Origin: Hyphomicrobiaceae bacterium
GTDB taxonomy: Bacteria > Pseudomonadota > Alphaproteobacteria > Rhizobiales > Xanthobacteraceae
Assembly (NCBI GenBank): GCA_947472885.1
Contig: CANJBX010000029.1
Span: 1 to 43,175 of the forward strand
Direction of reading: 5' to 3'
Length of the DNA: 43,175 nucleotides
Below, one piece after another: positions 34,991-43,175 of the stretch. The position numbers were made by a program, and so were the translations under genes. How positions within the stretch are numbered: the first letter of the stretch is position 1; the number at the start of each line of letters is the position of its first letter. The notes under the pieces are model-generated. The model saw only the letters and a list, made by a program, of their open reading frames with translations, was not told the origin of the DNA and made no database searches.

Positions 34991-35901
34991 ATTCGCAAAG
35001 CCGCCGTCAGACCGTCCTCTGGCGCCACGCGCTCCCAGTCCGCGAGTTGATGGCGGAACCACGTAAACTGCCGCTTGGCATAGTGGCGCGTGTCGAGCTT
35101 GGCCCGCCGTCCCGCTTCCTCCAGCGGCATCTCGCCCGCGAGGTAGCGCATCAGCCACGGCACCCCATGCGCCTTCATCGCCGGCAATAACGCATCGAGC
35201 TTGCGCGCTCCGAGCGCACGCACTTCATCGAGCGCGCCGCCGGAAATCATTGCGTCGAAACGCGCGTCGATCCGCGCAAACAGCGTCTCGCGTTCCGGCG
35301 TCAGAAACAATTTCGTCGCCTGCGCAGGATCGAGCAGCGGCTTGCCGTTTTCCTTGTTCCATTCATCGAGCGAACGCCCGGTCGCCTCAATCACTTCAAG
35401 CGCGCGCGCGATACGGGTGCGGTCGGCCGGCTTGAGACGCGCGGCAATGCCCGGATCGCGTTTGCCAAGTTCCTCATGCAATGCCTGCGGCCCGAGCGCC
35501 TCAAGCCGCATCCGGATTGCCGAGCGGATTTCCTCCGGCACCGGCGGCACCGCCGACAGGCCGCGCGTCAGCGCCTTGAAGTAAAGCCCGGTGCCGCCGA
35601 CGAACACCGGCAATGTTCCGTCGCGCTCGGCCTCCGCCAGCACAATCGCTGCGTCCTTGAGAAACCGCGCCACGGAGTAGTTCACGCCCGCATCGACATG
35701 CCCATAAAGCCGGTGCGGCGCCTGCGCCTCTTCCTCGATGCTGGGCCGCGCTGTAATGACCCGCAGGTCGCTGTAAACCTGCATGGAATCCGTATTGACG
35801 ACGAGTCCGCCGGTGCGCCGCGCCAGCTCAATCGCCAGCGCGGACTTGCCGCTCGCGGTCGGTCCTGCGATAAGCACCGCCTTTGTCGAACCCGGCTTCA
35901 T
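34975..35901 (-). CDS. miaA: tRNA dimethylallyltransferase MiaA
   Basis: Adds the dimethylallyl group to A37 of tRNAs that read UNN codons. Full length at about 308 residues. P-loop GPTASGKS (about residue 13-20), NTDSMQVY, the substrate motif [15 protein letters not shown], and [11 protein letters not shown] are visible. Start is ATG 35901 or GTG 35904. It converges with msrQ (16-base overlap) and diverges from serB with 18 bases between start codons. Confidence 0.96.
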   Translation of the reverse strand: MKPGSTKAVLIAGPTASGKSALAIELARRTGGLVVNTDSMQVYSDLRVITARPSIEEEAQAPHRLYGHVDAGVNYSVARFLKDAAIVLAEAERDGTLPVFVGGTGLYFKALTRGLSAVPPVPEEIRSAIRMRLEALGPQALHEELGKRDPGIAARLKPADRTRIARALEVIEATGRSLDEWNKENGKPLLDPAQATKLFLTPERETLFARIDARFDAMISGGALDEVRALGARKLDALLPAMKAHGVPWLMRYLAGEMPLEEAGRRAKLDTRHYAKRQFTWFRHQLADWERVAPEDGLTAALRIYGFV

Positions 35902-35919
35902 CACCCTAAGATCGCCCTC

Positions 35920-36813
35920 ATGAACTTCGTCGCCACCCTCATTTCAGCCTCCGCAGGCGCGCTCGACAGCGCCGCACTGGCGCGTGCCGCTGGGGCGCTG
36001 AACGCGCCGGGCCAGCCGGTCTGGCTCGATCCGGGCATCGCTGCCGACCTACCTTTTAGCGGGGATCGGGGCAACGACAACCGCCAGGTGGCTGATCGCG
36101 TGCGAACGGCGCTGGCGGGCCTGCCGGTCGATGTGGTGGTGCAGGCTGCGGAAGGCCGCCGCAAGCATCTGTTTCTCGCCGACATGGACTCCACCATGAT
36201 CGGTCAGGAGTGCATCAACGAGATGGCCGACTTCGTCGGCAAGAAGGCCGAAGTTTCAGCCGTCACCGAACGCGCCATGCGCGGCGAGATCGCGTTCGAG
36301 CCTGCGTTGCGCGCGCGCGTCGCCCTGCTCAACGGCCTCCCGGACACCGTCGCCGAGGAAGTAATCGCGAGCCGCATCACGATGACGCCGGGCGGACGCA
36401 CCGCCATCATGACCATGCGCAAGCACGGCGCCTATACGGCTCTCGTCTCCGGCGGCTTCACGATCTTTACCCAGCGGATCGCGGCGATGATCGGCTTTGA
36501 GGAATCGCGCGGCAACATCCTGACGACGGCAGACGGCAAGCTGACCGGCGAAGTGGCGGAGCCGATCTTCGGGCGCGACGGCAAGCGCGCTGCGCTGATC
36601 GAACTGCGCACGAAATTGAAGTTGAAAGACACCGACACGATGGCGACGGGCGACGGCGCCAACGACCTCGACATGATCTCGGAGGCCGGACTCGGCGTCG
36701 CCTATCATGCCAAGCCCGCGGTTGCCGCTGCTGCCGCAGCACGCATCGACCACGGCGACCTCACGGCGCTGCTCTACATCCAGGGCTACGCTCGCGCGGA
36801 ATTTGCGGTCTAA
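35920..36813 (+). CDS. serB: Phosphoserine phosphatase SerB
   Basis: Last step of serine synthesis. The 297-residue protein has an N-terminal ACT-like region (about 1-80) and a HAD phosphatase domain: nucleophile motif DMDST (88-92), motif II with VSGGFT, motif [14 protein letters not shown] (about 245-253). ATG 35920 was chosen because the upstream frame is antisense to miaA. No obvious ribosome site (CTAAGATCGCCCTC). The promoter must lie within miaA. Confidence 0.95.
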   Translation: MNFVATLISASAGALDSAALARAAGALNAPGQPVWLDPGIAADLPFSGDRGNDNRQVADRVRTALAGLPVDVVVQAAEGRRKHLFLADMDSTMIGQECINEMADFVGKKAEVSAVTERAMRGEIAFEPALRARVALLNGLPDTVAEEVIASRITMTPGGRTAIMTMRKHGAYTALVSGGFTIFTQRIAAMIGFEESRGNILTTADGKLTGEVAEPIFGRDGKRAALIELRTKLKLKDTDTMATGDGANDLDMISEAGLGVAYHAKPAVAAAAAARIDHGDLTALLYIQGYARAEFAV

Positions 36814-36840
36814 TTTCAGCGGCCGCGCCAACCCATCGCG

Positions 36841-37005
36841 TTATGCAATCGCGGCGACGGCCACCATCAGCGCAGAGATGCCGACATATTTCGCGGTCTG
36901 GACCAGGTCCGGGATCTGATCGGAAAAGCCGAACAGCCAAAGCGCGGCGGCGCCGGCAATCAGGGAATATTTCAGCATCGGAGAGGCGTTTAACTTCTTC
37001 AACAT
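36841..37005 (-). CDS. Small single-pass or two-pass membrane protein, unknown function
   Basis: A 54-residue frame starting ATG 37005 with GGAG about 6 bases upstream. It has one hydrophobic segment (YSLIAGAAALWLFGF, about residues 13-27) and a second (YVGISALMVAVAAIA) at the C-terminus. No family recognised. A 35-codon upstream extension is possible but looks non-coding. Confidence 0.5.
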   Translation of the reverse strand: MLKKLNASPMLKYSLIAGAAALWLFGFSDQIPDLVQTAKYVGISALMVAVAAIA

Positions 37006-37279
37006 GACGCTCCGTTCCGCCGCGCCCCCCGGCCATTGCGGCTTTCTGTAAAATACTGCACTGCAATAATAACATATTGCATTGCACCATGGCAACTCGG
37101 CCGAAGCCAAGGACTGCCGGTACCCGGCAATAATCGAATTTCATTGGGAGAAACACTGAAGCAGCGCGCCGCTGATGCCGCGCCGGCACTCCATGCGGCC
37201 TGCCAGCTTCTTGAACCATGGAAGGACAAATCCGTTCCGCGCTTCAGGCTTCCCGGCCGCGAATAACGCAAATAAAAAA

Positions 37280-37307
37280 GCCGCGCCTGAAATCAATCAG
37301 GCGCGGC
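37280..37307 (-). terminator. degP terminator
   Basis: GCCGCGCCTGA (37280-37290) and TCAGGCGCGGC (37297-37307) form an 11-base stem with a 6-base loop. On the minus strand it is followed by TTTTTTATTT. It ends transcription just after the degP stop; the other side also has a TTTT run. The stretch 37006-37263 shows no gene I can support. Confidence 0.88.
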
Positions 37308-37326
37308 TTTTCAATTCCTGAAACGT

Positions 37327-38907
37327 CTAGTTCAGCGCCAGCGCGATGAACCGCAGTTCGCCCTCGCCGTTGGAAATCAGGAACAGCGCCGACTTGCGGC
37401 CGTCCTTCTTGAGCTGGTCGAGCTTCTTCTGCAGGTCAGCCGGCGTGGCGACCGGCTCCTGTGCGACTTCGACGATGACCTCGCCCGCGCTGACGCGCTT
37501 CTCGGCGGCGGAAGAATTGCCATCGACCGAAGTAATGACAACGCCCTTCACCGTATCCTTGATCTTGTAGCGCGTGCGCAGGCTGTCGCTCATGCCCGCA
37601 AGCGACAGGCCGAGCGACTTCTGCACGACGGATTTCTCTTCCGGCACGGCTTCCTTCTTCGGCGCCAGCGAAGCCTGCTTCTTCTCGTCTTCGAGTACAC
37701 CGAGCTTCACCGTCTTCTTTTCTTCCTTGCCCTTGCGGATGACGACGACTTCGACATCCTTGCCGACCGTCGTGTCAGCCACGACGCGCGGCAGGTCGCG
37801 CATTTCCTTGATATCCTTGCCGTCGAACTTGACGACCACGTCGCCCGGTTCGATACCGGCGGGCTTCGCCGGGCCTTTGTCGTCGATGCCCGCGATCAGC
37901 GCGCCGCGCGTCGGCTTGATGCTGAGGCTTTCGGCGATGTCGTCCGTCACCTGCTGGATGCGGACGCCGAGCCAGCCGCGGCGGGCTTCGCCGAACTGGC
38001 GCAGCTGGTCGATGATGGCGACCGCGGCCTTCGACGGCACGGCAAAGCCGATGCCGATTGAACCGCCCGAGGGCGAAATGATCGCGGTGTTGATGCCGAT
38101 GACATCGCCATCGAGGTTGAACAGCGGACCACCGGAGTTGCCGCGGTTAATCGAGGCGTCGGTCTGGATGTAATTGTCGTAGGGACCCGACTGGATATCG
38201 CGGTTACGCGCCGACACGATGCCGGCCGTCACGGTGCCGCCGAGGCTGAACGGGTTGCCGATGGCAATGACCCATTCGCCGAGCCGCAGCTTTTCCGAGT
38301 CGCCGAACTTCACGGCCTTGAGCGGTTTGTCGCTCTTCACCTTCAGCACGGCGAGATCGATCTTGGTGTCGCGTCCGACGATCTCGGCCTTCAGCCGCGT
38401 ACCGTCGTTGAGAATGACGGTGACTTCGTCGGCTTCGGCAATGACGTGGTTATTGGTGATGACAATGCCCGAGGCGTCGATGATGAAGCCCGAGCCGAGC
38501 GAATTCACGCGGCGCGCATTACGGTTCGGAGCCTGGGGCGAGCTATTGTCGCCGCGTTCGCTGTTCTGGCCGCCCGGTGCATTGGGTGCCCCGGGTGTGC
38601 CCGGCGTGCCGCCCTGACCGCCACGGCGGTTCTTGAAGAACTCATCGAAGAAATCCTCGAACGGCGATCCCGGAGGAACCTGCGGACCCGCACCGCTACC
38701 GCCGCCGGTGCCGCCACGGGCTTCCACGGTCTGCGAGGTCGAGATGTTCACCACCGAGTCGATCACCTTCTCGGCAACATCGGCGATGCCATCTGGGCCG
38801 CGCGCCTGCGCCAGCGAAGGCAGCAGCAGCGCCGCACCGAAAGCAGCAGCGATCAAGGGACGGCGGACAACGGTGTTGGAAAACCCGGCCAAATTTAACC
38901 CAAGCAT
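37327..38907 (-). CDS. degP: DegP/HtrA-type (Do) periplasmic serine protease
   Basis: Envelope quality-control protease. The 526-residue protein has a signal peptide (about 1-36), a Gly/Pro/Asn-rich linker (about 64-132), a trypsin-like domain with the triad His154 (NNHVIAE), Asp184 (KIDLAVL), Ser258 (GNSGGP), and two PDZ domains (about 310-400 and 430-520). ATG 38907 was chosen because the signal peptide follows directly; a longer frame starts at 38967. AGGAG lies about 12 bases upstream. It sits downstream of hflK-hflC and DUF2065, so a membrane/periplasm protein quality-control cluster is formed. Confidence 0.94.
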   Translation of the reverse strand: MLGLNLAGFSNTVVRRPLIAAAFGAALLLPSLAQARGPDGIADVAEKVIDSVVNISTSQTVEARGGTGGGSGAGPQVPPGSPFEDFFDEFFKNRRGGQGGTPGTPGAPNAPGGQNSERGDNSSPQAPNRNARRVNSLGSGFIIDASGIVITNNHVIAEADEVTVILNDGTRLKAEIVGRDTKIDLAVLKVKSDKPLKAVKFGDSEKLRLGEWVIAIGNPFSLGGTVTAGIVSARNRDIQSGPYDNYIQTDASINRGNSGGPLFNLDGDVIGINTAIISPSGGSIGIGFAVPSKAAVAIIDQLRQFGEARRGWLGVRIQQVTDDIAESLSIKPTRGALIAGIDDKGPAKPAGIEPGDVVVKFDGKDIKEMRDLPRVVADTTVGKDVEVVVIRKGKEEKKTVKLGVLEDEKKQASLAPKKEAVPEEKSVVQKSLGLSLAGMSDSLRTRYKIKDTVKGVVITSVDGNSSAAEKRVSAGEVIVEVAQEPVATPADLQKKLDQLKKDGRKSALFLISNGEGELRFIALALN

Positions 38908-39131
38908 GAGGGTTGCTTCTCCTAGGAGGAAATCGGGAGTTGCTTCGAGAGTGACCCGGAAGCCCACCCCCGCGCAAGTGCGGCATAGGAACGGGGAAGC
39001 TGCATGGTGAATTTGTCCGAACCGAGACGGTACAGGGATCGCGCCGGCGCCGTGACAGGATGGCCATGGCTCGGGAAAAACCGCGTCTTATCAGTGGATT
39101 GGAAGGCTAAAACTTTATCCCGGCAGCGCCA

Positions 39132-39326
39132 TCAGGCTGGCAGGGCGCGCATCACCCAGATGATCACAAGTCCGAGAACGGCACTGACGATGCCAACGAT
39201 CCGCAGCATGTTCTCCGGCGATTCTGTCACCGCCAGCAGCGCACGCTTCGCCTGACCTGGAAAGGCCGTGAACACCAGTCCTTCAATGACGAATACGAGG
39301 CCAAGCGCAACGATGAAATCGGACAT
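39132..39326 (-). CDS. DUF2065 small membrane protein
   Basis: A 64-residue protein with two membrane segments (about residues 3-22 and 42-62) and the family motif FPGQAKRALLAVTESPENMLRIVG. DUF2065 (E. coli YjeT) genes are commonly next to hflC. Function unknown. A 10-base hairpin separates it from hflC. Confidence 0.88.
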   Translation of the reverse strand: MSDFIVALGLVFVIEGLVFTAFPGQAKRALLAVTESPENMLRIVGIVSAVLGLVIIWVMRALPA

Positions 39327-39337
39327 CGGGCGTTCTT

Positions 39338-39360
39338 AGCGCGGCGCAAAGCGCCGCGCT
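39338..39360. promoter_or_regulatory. Hairpin between hflC and the DUF2065 gene
   Basis: AGCGCGGCGC (39338-39347), AAA, GCGCCGCGCT (39351-39360): a perfect 10-base stem with a 3-base loop. On the minus strand no T run follows. It lies between the hflC stop and the DUF2065 start and may cap the hflKC mRNA or partly terminate. Confidence 0.55.
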
Positions 39361-39380
39361 ACTGTTTCAGCGGATTGCCG

Positions 39381-40280
39381 TTACGGCGTCGCCGTTTTCT
39401 TGTCCCGCAACTTGCCGGACGGGTCGGCGAAGAAACGGAAGAACTCCGAATCCGGCTTGATGACCAGCCGCGTGTCGCTGTGGCGAAGGCCGGTCTCGTA
39501 GGCCTGCATGGAGCGATAGAACGAGAAGAAGTCGGCATCCTTGCTATAGGCTTCGGCAAAGATGTTGTTACGCGTGGCGTCGCCTTCGCCGCGCGTTTTT
39601 TCCGAAGTCGAAGTCGCGTCGGCAAGCAGCACCGTCACGTCACGGTCGGCGCGGGCGCGGATTTCCTGCGAACGCTGGCTGCCGTTGGCGCGGAACTCGG
39701 CGGCTTCACGCTGACGTTCGGTTTGCATCCGCTGGTAGACCGCCTGGCTGTTCTGCTCCGGCAGGTCGGCGCGACGGATACGCACGTCGATGACCTTGAT
39801 GCCGAAGGCTTCGGCCTCACGGTCGAGCTGATCGCGTACGCGGGCCATCAGGGTCGCACGTTCGTCACGCACGACATGGGTCAGCGTTGCTTCGCCGAGC
39901 ACGCGGCGCAGGCCCGAATTGAGCTGCGTCGAGAGCCGCGAGTTGGCGCCTTCGATGGAGCCGACCGACTGATAGAACTTCAGCACATCGACGATCTTGT
40001 AGCGTGCGAAGGCATCGACCACGAGACGCTTCTGGTCCGAGGCGATGACTTCCTGCGCCGAGTTCTCGAGGTCGAGAATGCGCTTGTCGACGTAGATCAC
40101 GTTCTCGATCAGCGGCCATTTGAAGTGGATGCCCGGATCGCCATAGACCTGACGCGGCTCGCCGAGGCGAACCACCAGTGCCTGACGCGTCTGGTGCACA
40201 GTGAAGATTGACGAGTAGCCGAGGAACAGGAGAACCGCGACGACTACGGTGGCGATACCGCCAAAGACGGAGAGTTTCAT
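39381..40280 (-). CDS. hflC: HflC, FtsH protease modulator
   Basis: SPFH/band-7 protein of 299 residues that, with HflK, encloses and modulates FtsH in the inner membrane. One N-terminal membrane segment (about residues 6-24), then the band-7 domain (TVHQTRQALVVRLGEPRQV ...) and a coiled coil (ERQREAAEFRANGSQRSQEIRARAD). Overlaps the hflK stop by 4 bases (ATGA). Confidence 0.95.
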   Translation of the reverse strand: MKLSVFGGIATVVVAVLLFLGYSSIFTVHQTRQALVVRLGEPRQVYGDPGIHFKWPLIENVIYVDKRILDLENSAQEVIASDQKRLVVDAFARYKIVDVLKFYQSVGSIEGANSRLSTQLNSGLRRVLGEATLTHVVRDERATLMARVRDQLDREAEAFGIKVIDVRIRRADLPEQNSQAVYQRMQTERQREAAEFRANGSQRSQEIRARADRDVTVLLADATSTSEKTRGEGDATRNNIFAEAYSKDADFFSFYRSMQAYETGLRHSDTRLVIKPDSEFFRFFADPSGKLRDKKTATP

Positions 40281-41431
40281 CGTGTGGTGCCTCCGGTCTG
40301 GGGTTGCGGCGCAGCAGGTGCGCGCCGCATCTCGTTCAGCGGAAGGAACGGCATGATGCCGCCGCCGCCACTGCTTCCACCGTCGAGAATGATCTTGTCG
40401 GTGCCGTTGAAGATACGTTCCATGGTTTCGAGATAGAGCCGCTCGCGCGTGACTTCCGGCGCCTTCTTGTATTGCTCGTAAACCTGAGTAAAGCGCGAGG
40501 CCTGGCCCTTGGCTTCGGCAACCGTCTGCTCGCGATAGGCCTCGGCGGACTGCTGGATCTGCGCCGCACGGCCGCGCGCTTCCGGGACGACCCGGTTGGC
40601 GTAGGTCTGGGCTTCGTTCTGCGCCCGCTCAAGGTCGGCGCGGGCCGCCTGCACATCACGGAACGCATCGATGACCTGCGAAGGCGGATCGACTTTCTGC
40701 ATCTGCACCTGAGTGACGAGGACGCCCGCCTCGTAGCTGTCGAGCGTCTTCTGCATCAGGTCATGTACGCCGGTTTCGATGTTCTGGCGCGCGCCGGTCA
40801 GGATCGGCTGGATTTCCGAACGGCCGACCACTTCGCGCATCGCGCTTTCGGCGACCGCCTTCACGGTGCCTTCGGCGTTCTGGATGTTGAACAGGAAGTC
40901 GCCGACGCCCTTGGGCTTGATGCGCCAGAACACCGTGAAATCGACATCGACGATATTCTCGTCGCCCGTCAGCATCAGGCTTTCTTCCGGCACGTCGCGC
41001 GTGGCGGTGCCTCGGCGCATATCCTCGACGACGCGCATGCCGATGTCGATGCGGTTGACGCGCAGCGCCTTCGGCGTCAGCACGCTCTCGATGGGATAGG
41101 GAATGTGATAGTTCAGGCCCGGCGTGGCCTCGCGGGTGTATTTGCCGAAGCGCAGTACAACGCCGAGTTCATCGGGCTCGACCCGGAAGAAGCCGGAGAA
41201 GCCCCAGAGTACCAATCCCGCCAGCACGATCAGCGACAGGCCCTTGCCGCCAAGGTTGCCGCCCGGCACGAGGCCGCGCAGCTTGTCCTGGCTGCGGCGC
41301 AGAATTTCCTCAAGGTCGGGCGGCGTTGCGCCACCTCCCGGTTGCTGACCGGACCCCCATGGGCCTTTTGGCCCTGAACCCCAGGGACCTCCACCGCCGC
41401 CACCGCCACCACCCTGATTGCTCCACGGCAT
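40277..41431 (-). CDS. hflK: HflK, FtsH protease modulator
   Basis: Partner of HflC; 384 residues. Starts with a Gly-rich cytoplasmic tail (NQGGGGGGGGGPWG), one membrane segment (about 78-95, LSLIVLAGLVLWGFSGF), a band-7 domain (PDELGVVLRFGKYTREATPGLNYHIPYPIE) and a coiled coil with SAEAYREQTVAEAKGQASRF. ATG 41431 fits the family start MPWSNQGGG. First gene of hflK-hflC; the gap to folA (41432-41596) is 165 bases and shows nothing else. Confidence 0.95.
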   Translation of the reverse strand: MPWSNQGGGGGGGGGPWGSGPKGPWGSGQQPGGGATPPDLEEILRRSQDKLRGLVPGGNLGGKGLSLIVLAGLVLWGFSGFFRVEPDELGVVLRFGKYTREATPGLNYHIPYPIESVLTPKALRVNRIDIGMRVVEDMRRGTATRDVPEESLMLTGDENIVDVDFTVFWRIKPKGVGDFLFNIQNAEGTVKAVAESAMREVVGRSEIQPILTGARQNIETGVHDLMQKTLDSYEAGVLVTQVQMQKVDPPSQVIDAFRDVQAARADLERAQNEAQTYANRVVPEARGRAAQIQQSAEAYREQTVAEAKGQASRFTQVYEQYKKAPEVTRERLYLETMERIFNGTDKIILDGGSSGGGGIMPFLPLNEMRRAPAAPQPQTGGTTR

Positions 41432-41596
41432 TCGGAACTTCCTCCAGCGCCGAAAACCGGCGCGCATCCACATCTTAGGTACGCTATCTAGTCACTCTTG
41501 GGCGCGTTTATAGGGGTTAGCCCTGCCCGGTTCAACGCACATGACGTTGCAAAGGCGCGGCGATATGAGGCAGTACCCATTATAATGACTGGGAAA

Positions 41597-42127
41597 TTAC
41601 GTCTCGACCCGTTCAAAGGTAAGATAGGTGAAGGCGGCCTCGTCGCCCGGCCCGGCGACATGTGACTCGCGAAAAGTCTCGCGCCACGCGGCCACAGGCA
41701 AATCGGGAAACACGGCATCGCCTTCGGTTGGTGCATGTACCCGCGTCAGTTCGATGCGATCCACATGCGCCATGAACTGGCGATAGATTTCCGCACCGCC
41801 GATGACGGCAATTTCGTTTGTGCCGCGCTCCGCCGCATCGCGTGTTGCGGCGGCAATAGCCTCATCGATCGAATGCACGGCGACCGCGCCCGGCGCAGCA
41901 AACGCCTTGTCGCGCGTGACGACGATGTTGGTGCGCTGGACCAGCGGCTTTGGCAGCGAAGCCCAGGTCTTGCGCCCCATCACCACCGGCTTGTTGATCG
42001 TCAGCGCCTTGAACCGCGCCATGTCGGATTTCAGTTTCCACGGCAGATCGCCGTCGCGGCCGATCACGCCGTTTTCTGCTGCGGCGACAACAAAGACGAT
42101 CCTGGGTTTAACGGCGGACAAACTCAC
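41597..42127 (-). CDS. folA: Dihydrofolate reductase
   Basis: Regenerates tetrahydrofolate, needed after each ThyA turnover. The 176-residue protein has the conserved [27 protein letters not shown] and VVMGRKTW motifs and [10 protein letters not shown]. The frame has no ATG near the start; the GTG at 42127 overlaps the thyA stop (GTGA), and a TTG at 42121 is the alternative. Translational coupling to thyA is likely. Confidence 0.94.
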   Translation of the reverse strand: MSLSAVKPRIVFVVAAAENGVIGRDGDLPWKLKSDMARFKALTINKPVVMGRKTWASLPKPLVQRTNIVVTRDKAFAAPGAVAVHSIDEAIAAATRDAAERGTNEIAVIGGAEIYRQFMAHVDRIELTRVHAPTEGDAVFPDLPVAAWRETFRESHVAGPGDEAAFTYLTFERVET

Positions 42128-42918
42128 ACCGCCACCGGCGCCTTGATGTGCGGATGGGCGTCGTAGCCTTCGAGGGTGAAGTCCTCGTAGCGGAAGTCGG
42201 TGAGTTCCTTCACCGCCGGGTTGAGCTTCATCACCGGCATCCTGTTCGGCGCGCGCGACAACTGCAAATGCGCCTGCTCGATGTGGTTGAGATAAAGGTG
42301 CGCGTCGCCGAGCGTATGGATGAACTCGCCGGGCTTGAGGCCCGTCACCTGCGCCATCATCAGCGTGAGCAGCGCATAGGATGCGATATTGAAAGGCACG
42401 CCGAGGAACACATCCGCCGAACGCTGATAAAGCTGGCAGGACAGCTTGCCGTTGGCGACATAGAACTGAAACAGGCAATGACATGGCGGCAGCGCCATGC
42501 GGTCCACGTCCGATGGATTCCATGCGGTGACGATCAGGCGGCGCGAGTCCGGGTTCTTGCGGATCGCGGCAACGACATTGGCGAGCTGGTCGATGGTCGA
42601 ACCATCGCGCGCCGGCCATGAGCGCCATTGGGCGCCATATACCGGCCCAAGGTCGCCATTCTTGTCGGCCCACTCGTTCCAGATCGAGACGCCATTGTCC
42701 TGGAGATATTTGACGTTGGTGTCGCCGGCCATGAACCACAGCAATTCATGGATGATCGACTTGAGGTGCAGCTTCTTGGTCGTGGTCATCGGGAAGCCGT
42801 CGGCCAGACCGTAACGCGACTGATGGCCGAACACGGAAATGGTGCCTGTCCCCGTGCGGTCGTGCTTTTCCACGCCCTTGGCGAGGATATGTTCCATCAG
42901 GTCGAGATATTGGCGCAC
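42124..42918 (-). CDS. thyA: Thymidylate synthase
   Basis: Methylates dUMP to dTMP with methylene-tetrahydrofolate. 264 residues, the compact E. coli-like length. Catalytic Cys146 in [10 protein letters not shown], the RTGTGT loop near residue 21-26, and the C-terminal [10 protein letters not shown]. The start is GTG at 42918, with GGAG 7 bases upstream. The IS element begins 116 bases upstream, within or just behind the likely promoter. Confidence 0.97.
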   Translation of the reverse strand: MRQYLDLMEHILAKGVEKHDRTGTGTISVFGHQSRYGLADGFPMTTTKKLHLKSIIHELLWFMAGDTNVKYLQDNGVSIWNEWADKNGDLGPVYGAQWRSWPARDGSTIDQLANVVAAIRKNPDSRRLIVTAWNPSDVDRMALPPCHCLFQFYVANGKLSCQLYQRSADVFLGVPFNIASYALLTLMMAQVTGLKPGEFIHTLGDAHLYLNHIEQAHLQLSRAPNRMPVMKLNPAVKELTDFRYEDFTLEGYDAHPHIKAPVAV

Positions 42919-43030
42919 GGGCAGTCTCCGAGTCGGGCCTTAATGTAACCCGCCAGCCTCGCGGAAACAGTAGCGTGCTTCGCCTTTCACACCCGGCCCA
43001 AACGCGGGCGAAGGCACCCACCAGACAGCC

Positions 43031-43034
43031 TTAG
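43031..43034. repeat. Probable IS target-site duplication TTAG
   Basis: TTAG directly precedes the IS terminal repeat and fits a YTAR target. The matching copy would lie right of the window. Confidence 0.45.
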
Positions 43035-43175
43035 CAGGATGTTGAAAAAGGGTCTTCCCTTGGGCCCGCTAGCGTGATTCCGTCTTGTTAACGCAGGACG
43101 GAGGTGAGCGATGCGCGGGATGGATGAGAGATCGGGGTCGCTGTTTTCATACGTCGATCTTGAAGGGCGGATTCC
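43035..43175 (+). mobile_element. Left end of an IS5-like insertion sequence (partial)
   Basis: Starts with the terminal repeat CAGGATGTTGAAAAAGGG, whose first 15 bases equal the inverted end at 125-142. It is followed by a short leader with GGAGGTGA and the start of a transposase gene. Inserted 116 bases upstream of thyA and transcribed away from it. The rest is outside the window. Confidence 0.85.
43111..43175 (+). CDS. IS5-like transposase, N-terminal fragment
   Basis: Twenty-one complete codons are visible, including GSLFSYVDLEGRI, which I recognise as the N-terminal signature of a group of IS5-family transposases common in Rhizobiales. GGAGGTGA lies 4-6 bases before the ATG. The gene runs off the right edge. 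Confidence 0.8.
   Translation, partial: MRGMDERSGSLFSYVDLEGRI

Overview
The window looks like chromosomal DNA from an alphaproteobacterium of the order Hyphomicrobiales, most likely family Nitrobacteraceae (Bradyrhizobium, Rhodopseudomonas, Afipia and relatives). Three things point there: the Caulobacter-type flagellar order fliF-fliG-fliH-fliN-flbD with a SciP homologue, rhizobial-type thyA-folA-hflK-hflC-DUF2065-degP linkage, and palindromic intergenic repeats of a kind I recall from Bradyrhizobium-like genomes. The genus cannot be fixed from sequence alone. Both edges lie inside insertion sequences with nearly the same terminal inverted repeat, so this may be a contig or segment that ends at repeat copies.

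Layout. 1-146: right end of an IS5-like element that cuts off a DevB/HlyD gene. 132-2279 (minus): remnant of a DevBCA-type exporter. 2428-4318 (minus): mnmA and a PmtA-like phospholipid N-methyltransferase. 4500-12773 (plus): flagellar block, with a sigma-54 promoter, fliK, flgD, sciP, then fliF, fliG, fliH, fliN and flbD, closed by a strong terminator. 12797-17146 (minus): a small exported protein, leuA with a leucine-rich leader peptide, ppk2 and a Nudix-like protein. 17243-20621 (minus): a nitrate/sulfonate/taurine-type ABC transporter operon with a PEBP-family protein inside it. 20756-23094 (plus): a two-gene osmoprotectant-type ABC transporter whose permease and binding protein are fused. 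23173-26538 (minus): a tandem pair of LtaS-like membrane phospho-transferases.

26875-31291 (minus): ilvI, a DUF2092-like exported protein, ilvN and ilvC, led by a Val/Leu/Ile-containing leader peptide and a textbook attenuator terminator. 31517-33514 (minus): a chemoreceptor. 33515-34165: a 650-base AT-rich-centred gap with a palindrome. 34166-36813: msrQ (plus), miaA (minus), serB (plus), packed tightly. 36841-41431 (minus): a small membrane protein, degP, DUF2065, hflC and hflK. 41597-42918 (minus): folA and thyA. 43035-43175: start of an IS5-like element, transposase on plus.

The clearest regulatory story is flagellar. CtrA-like boxes precede sciP (itself a CtrA inhibitor family) and fliF, the fliF operon ends with the sigma-54 activator gene flbD, and a near-perfect sigma-54 promoter drives fliK-flgD. 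This is the Caulobacter class II to class III cascade in compact form. The branched-chain amino acid genes show a second logic: leuA and ilvI each carry a short leader peptide rich in the pathway's end-product codons. I did not find a clearly new defence or mobile system. The most unusual items are the PEBP gene inside an ABC operon, the LtaS-like pair with Thr versus Ser at the nucleophile position, the altered GAFTGA loop in FlbD, and the exported DUF2092-like gene between ilvI and ilvN.
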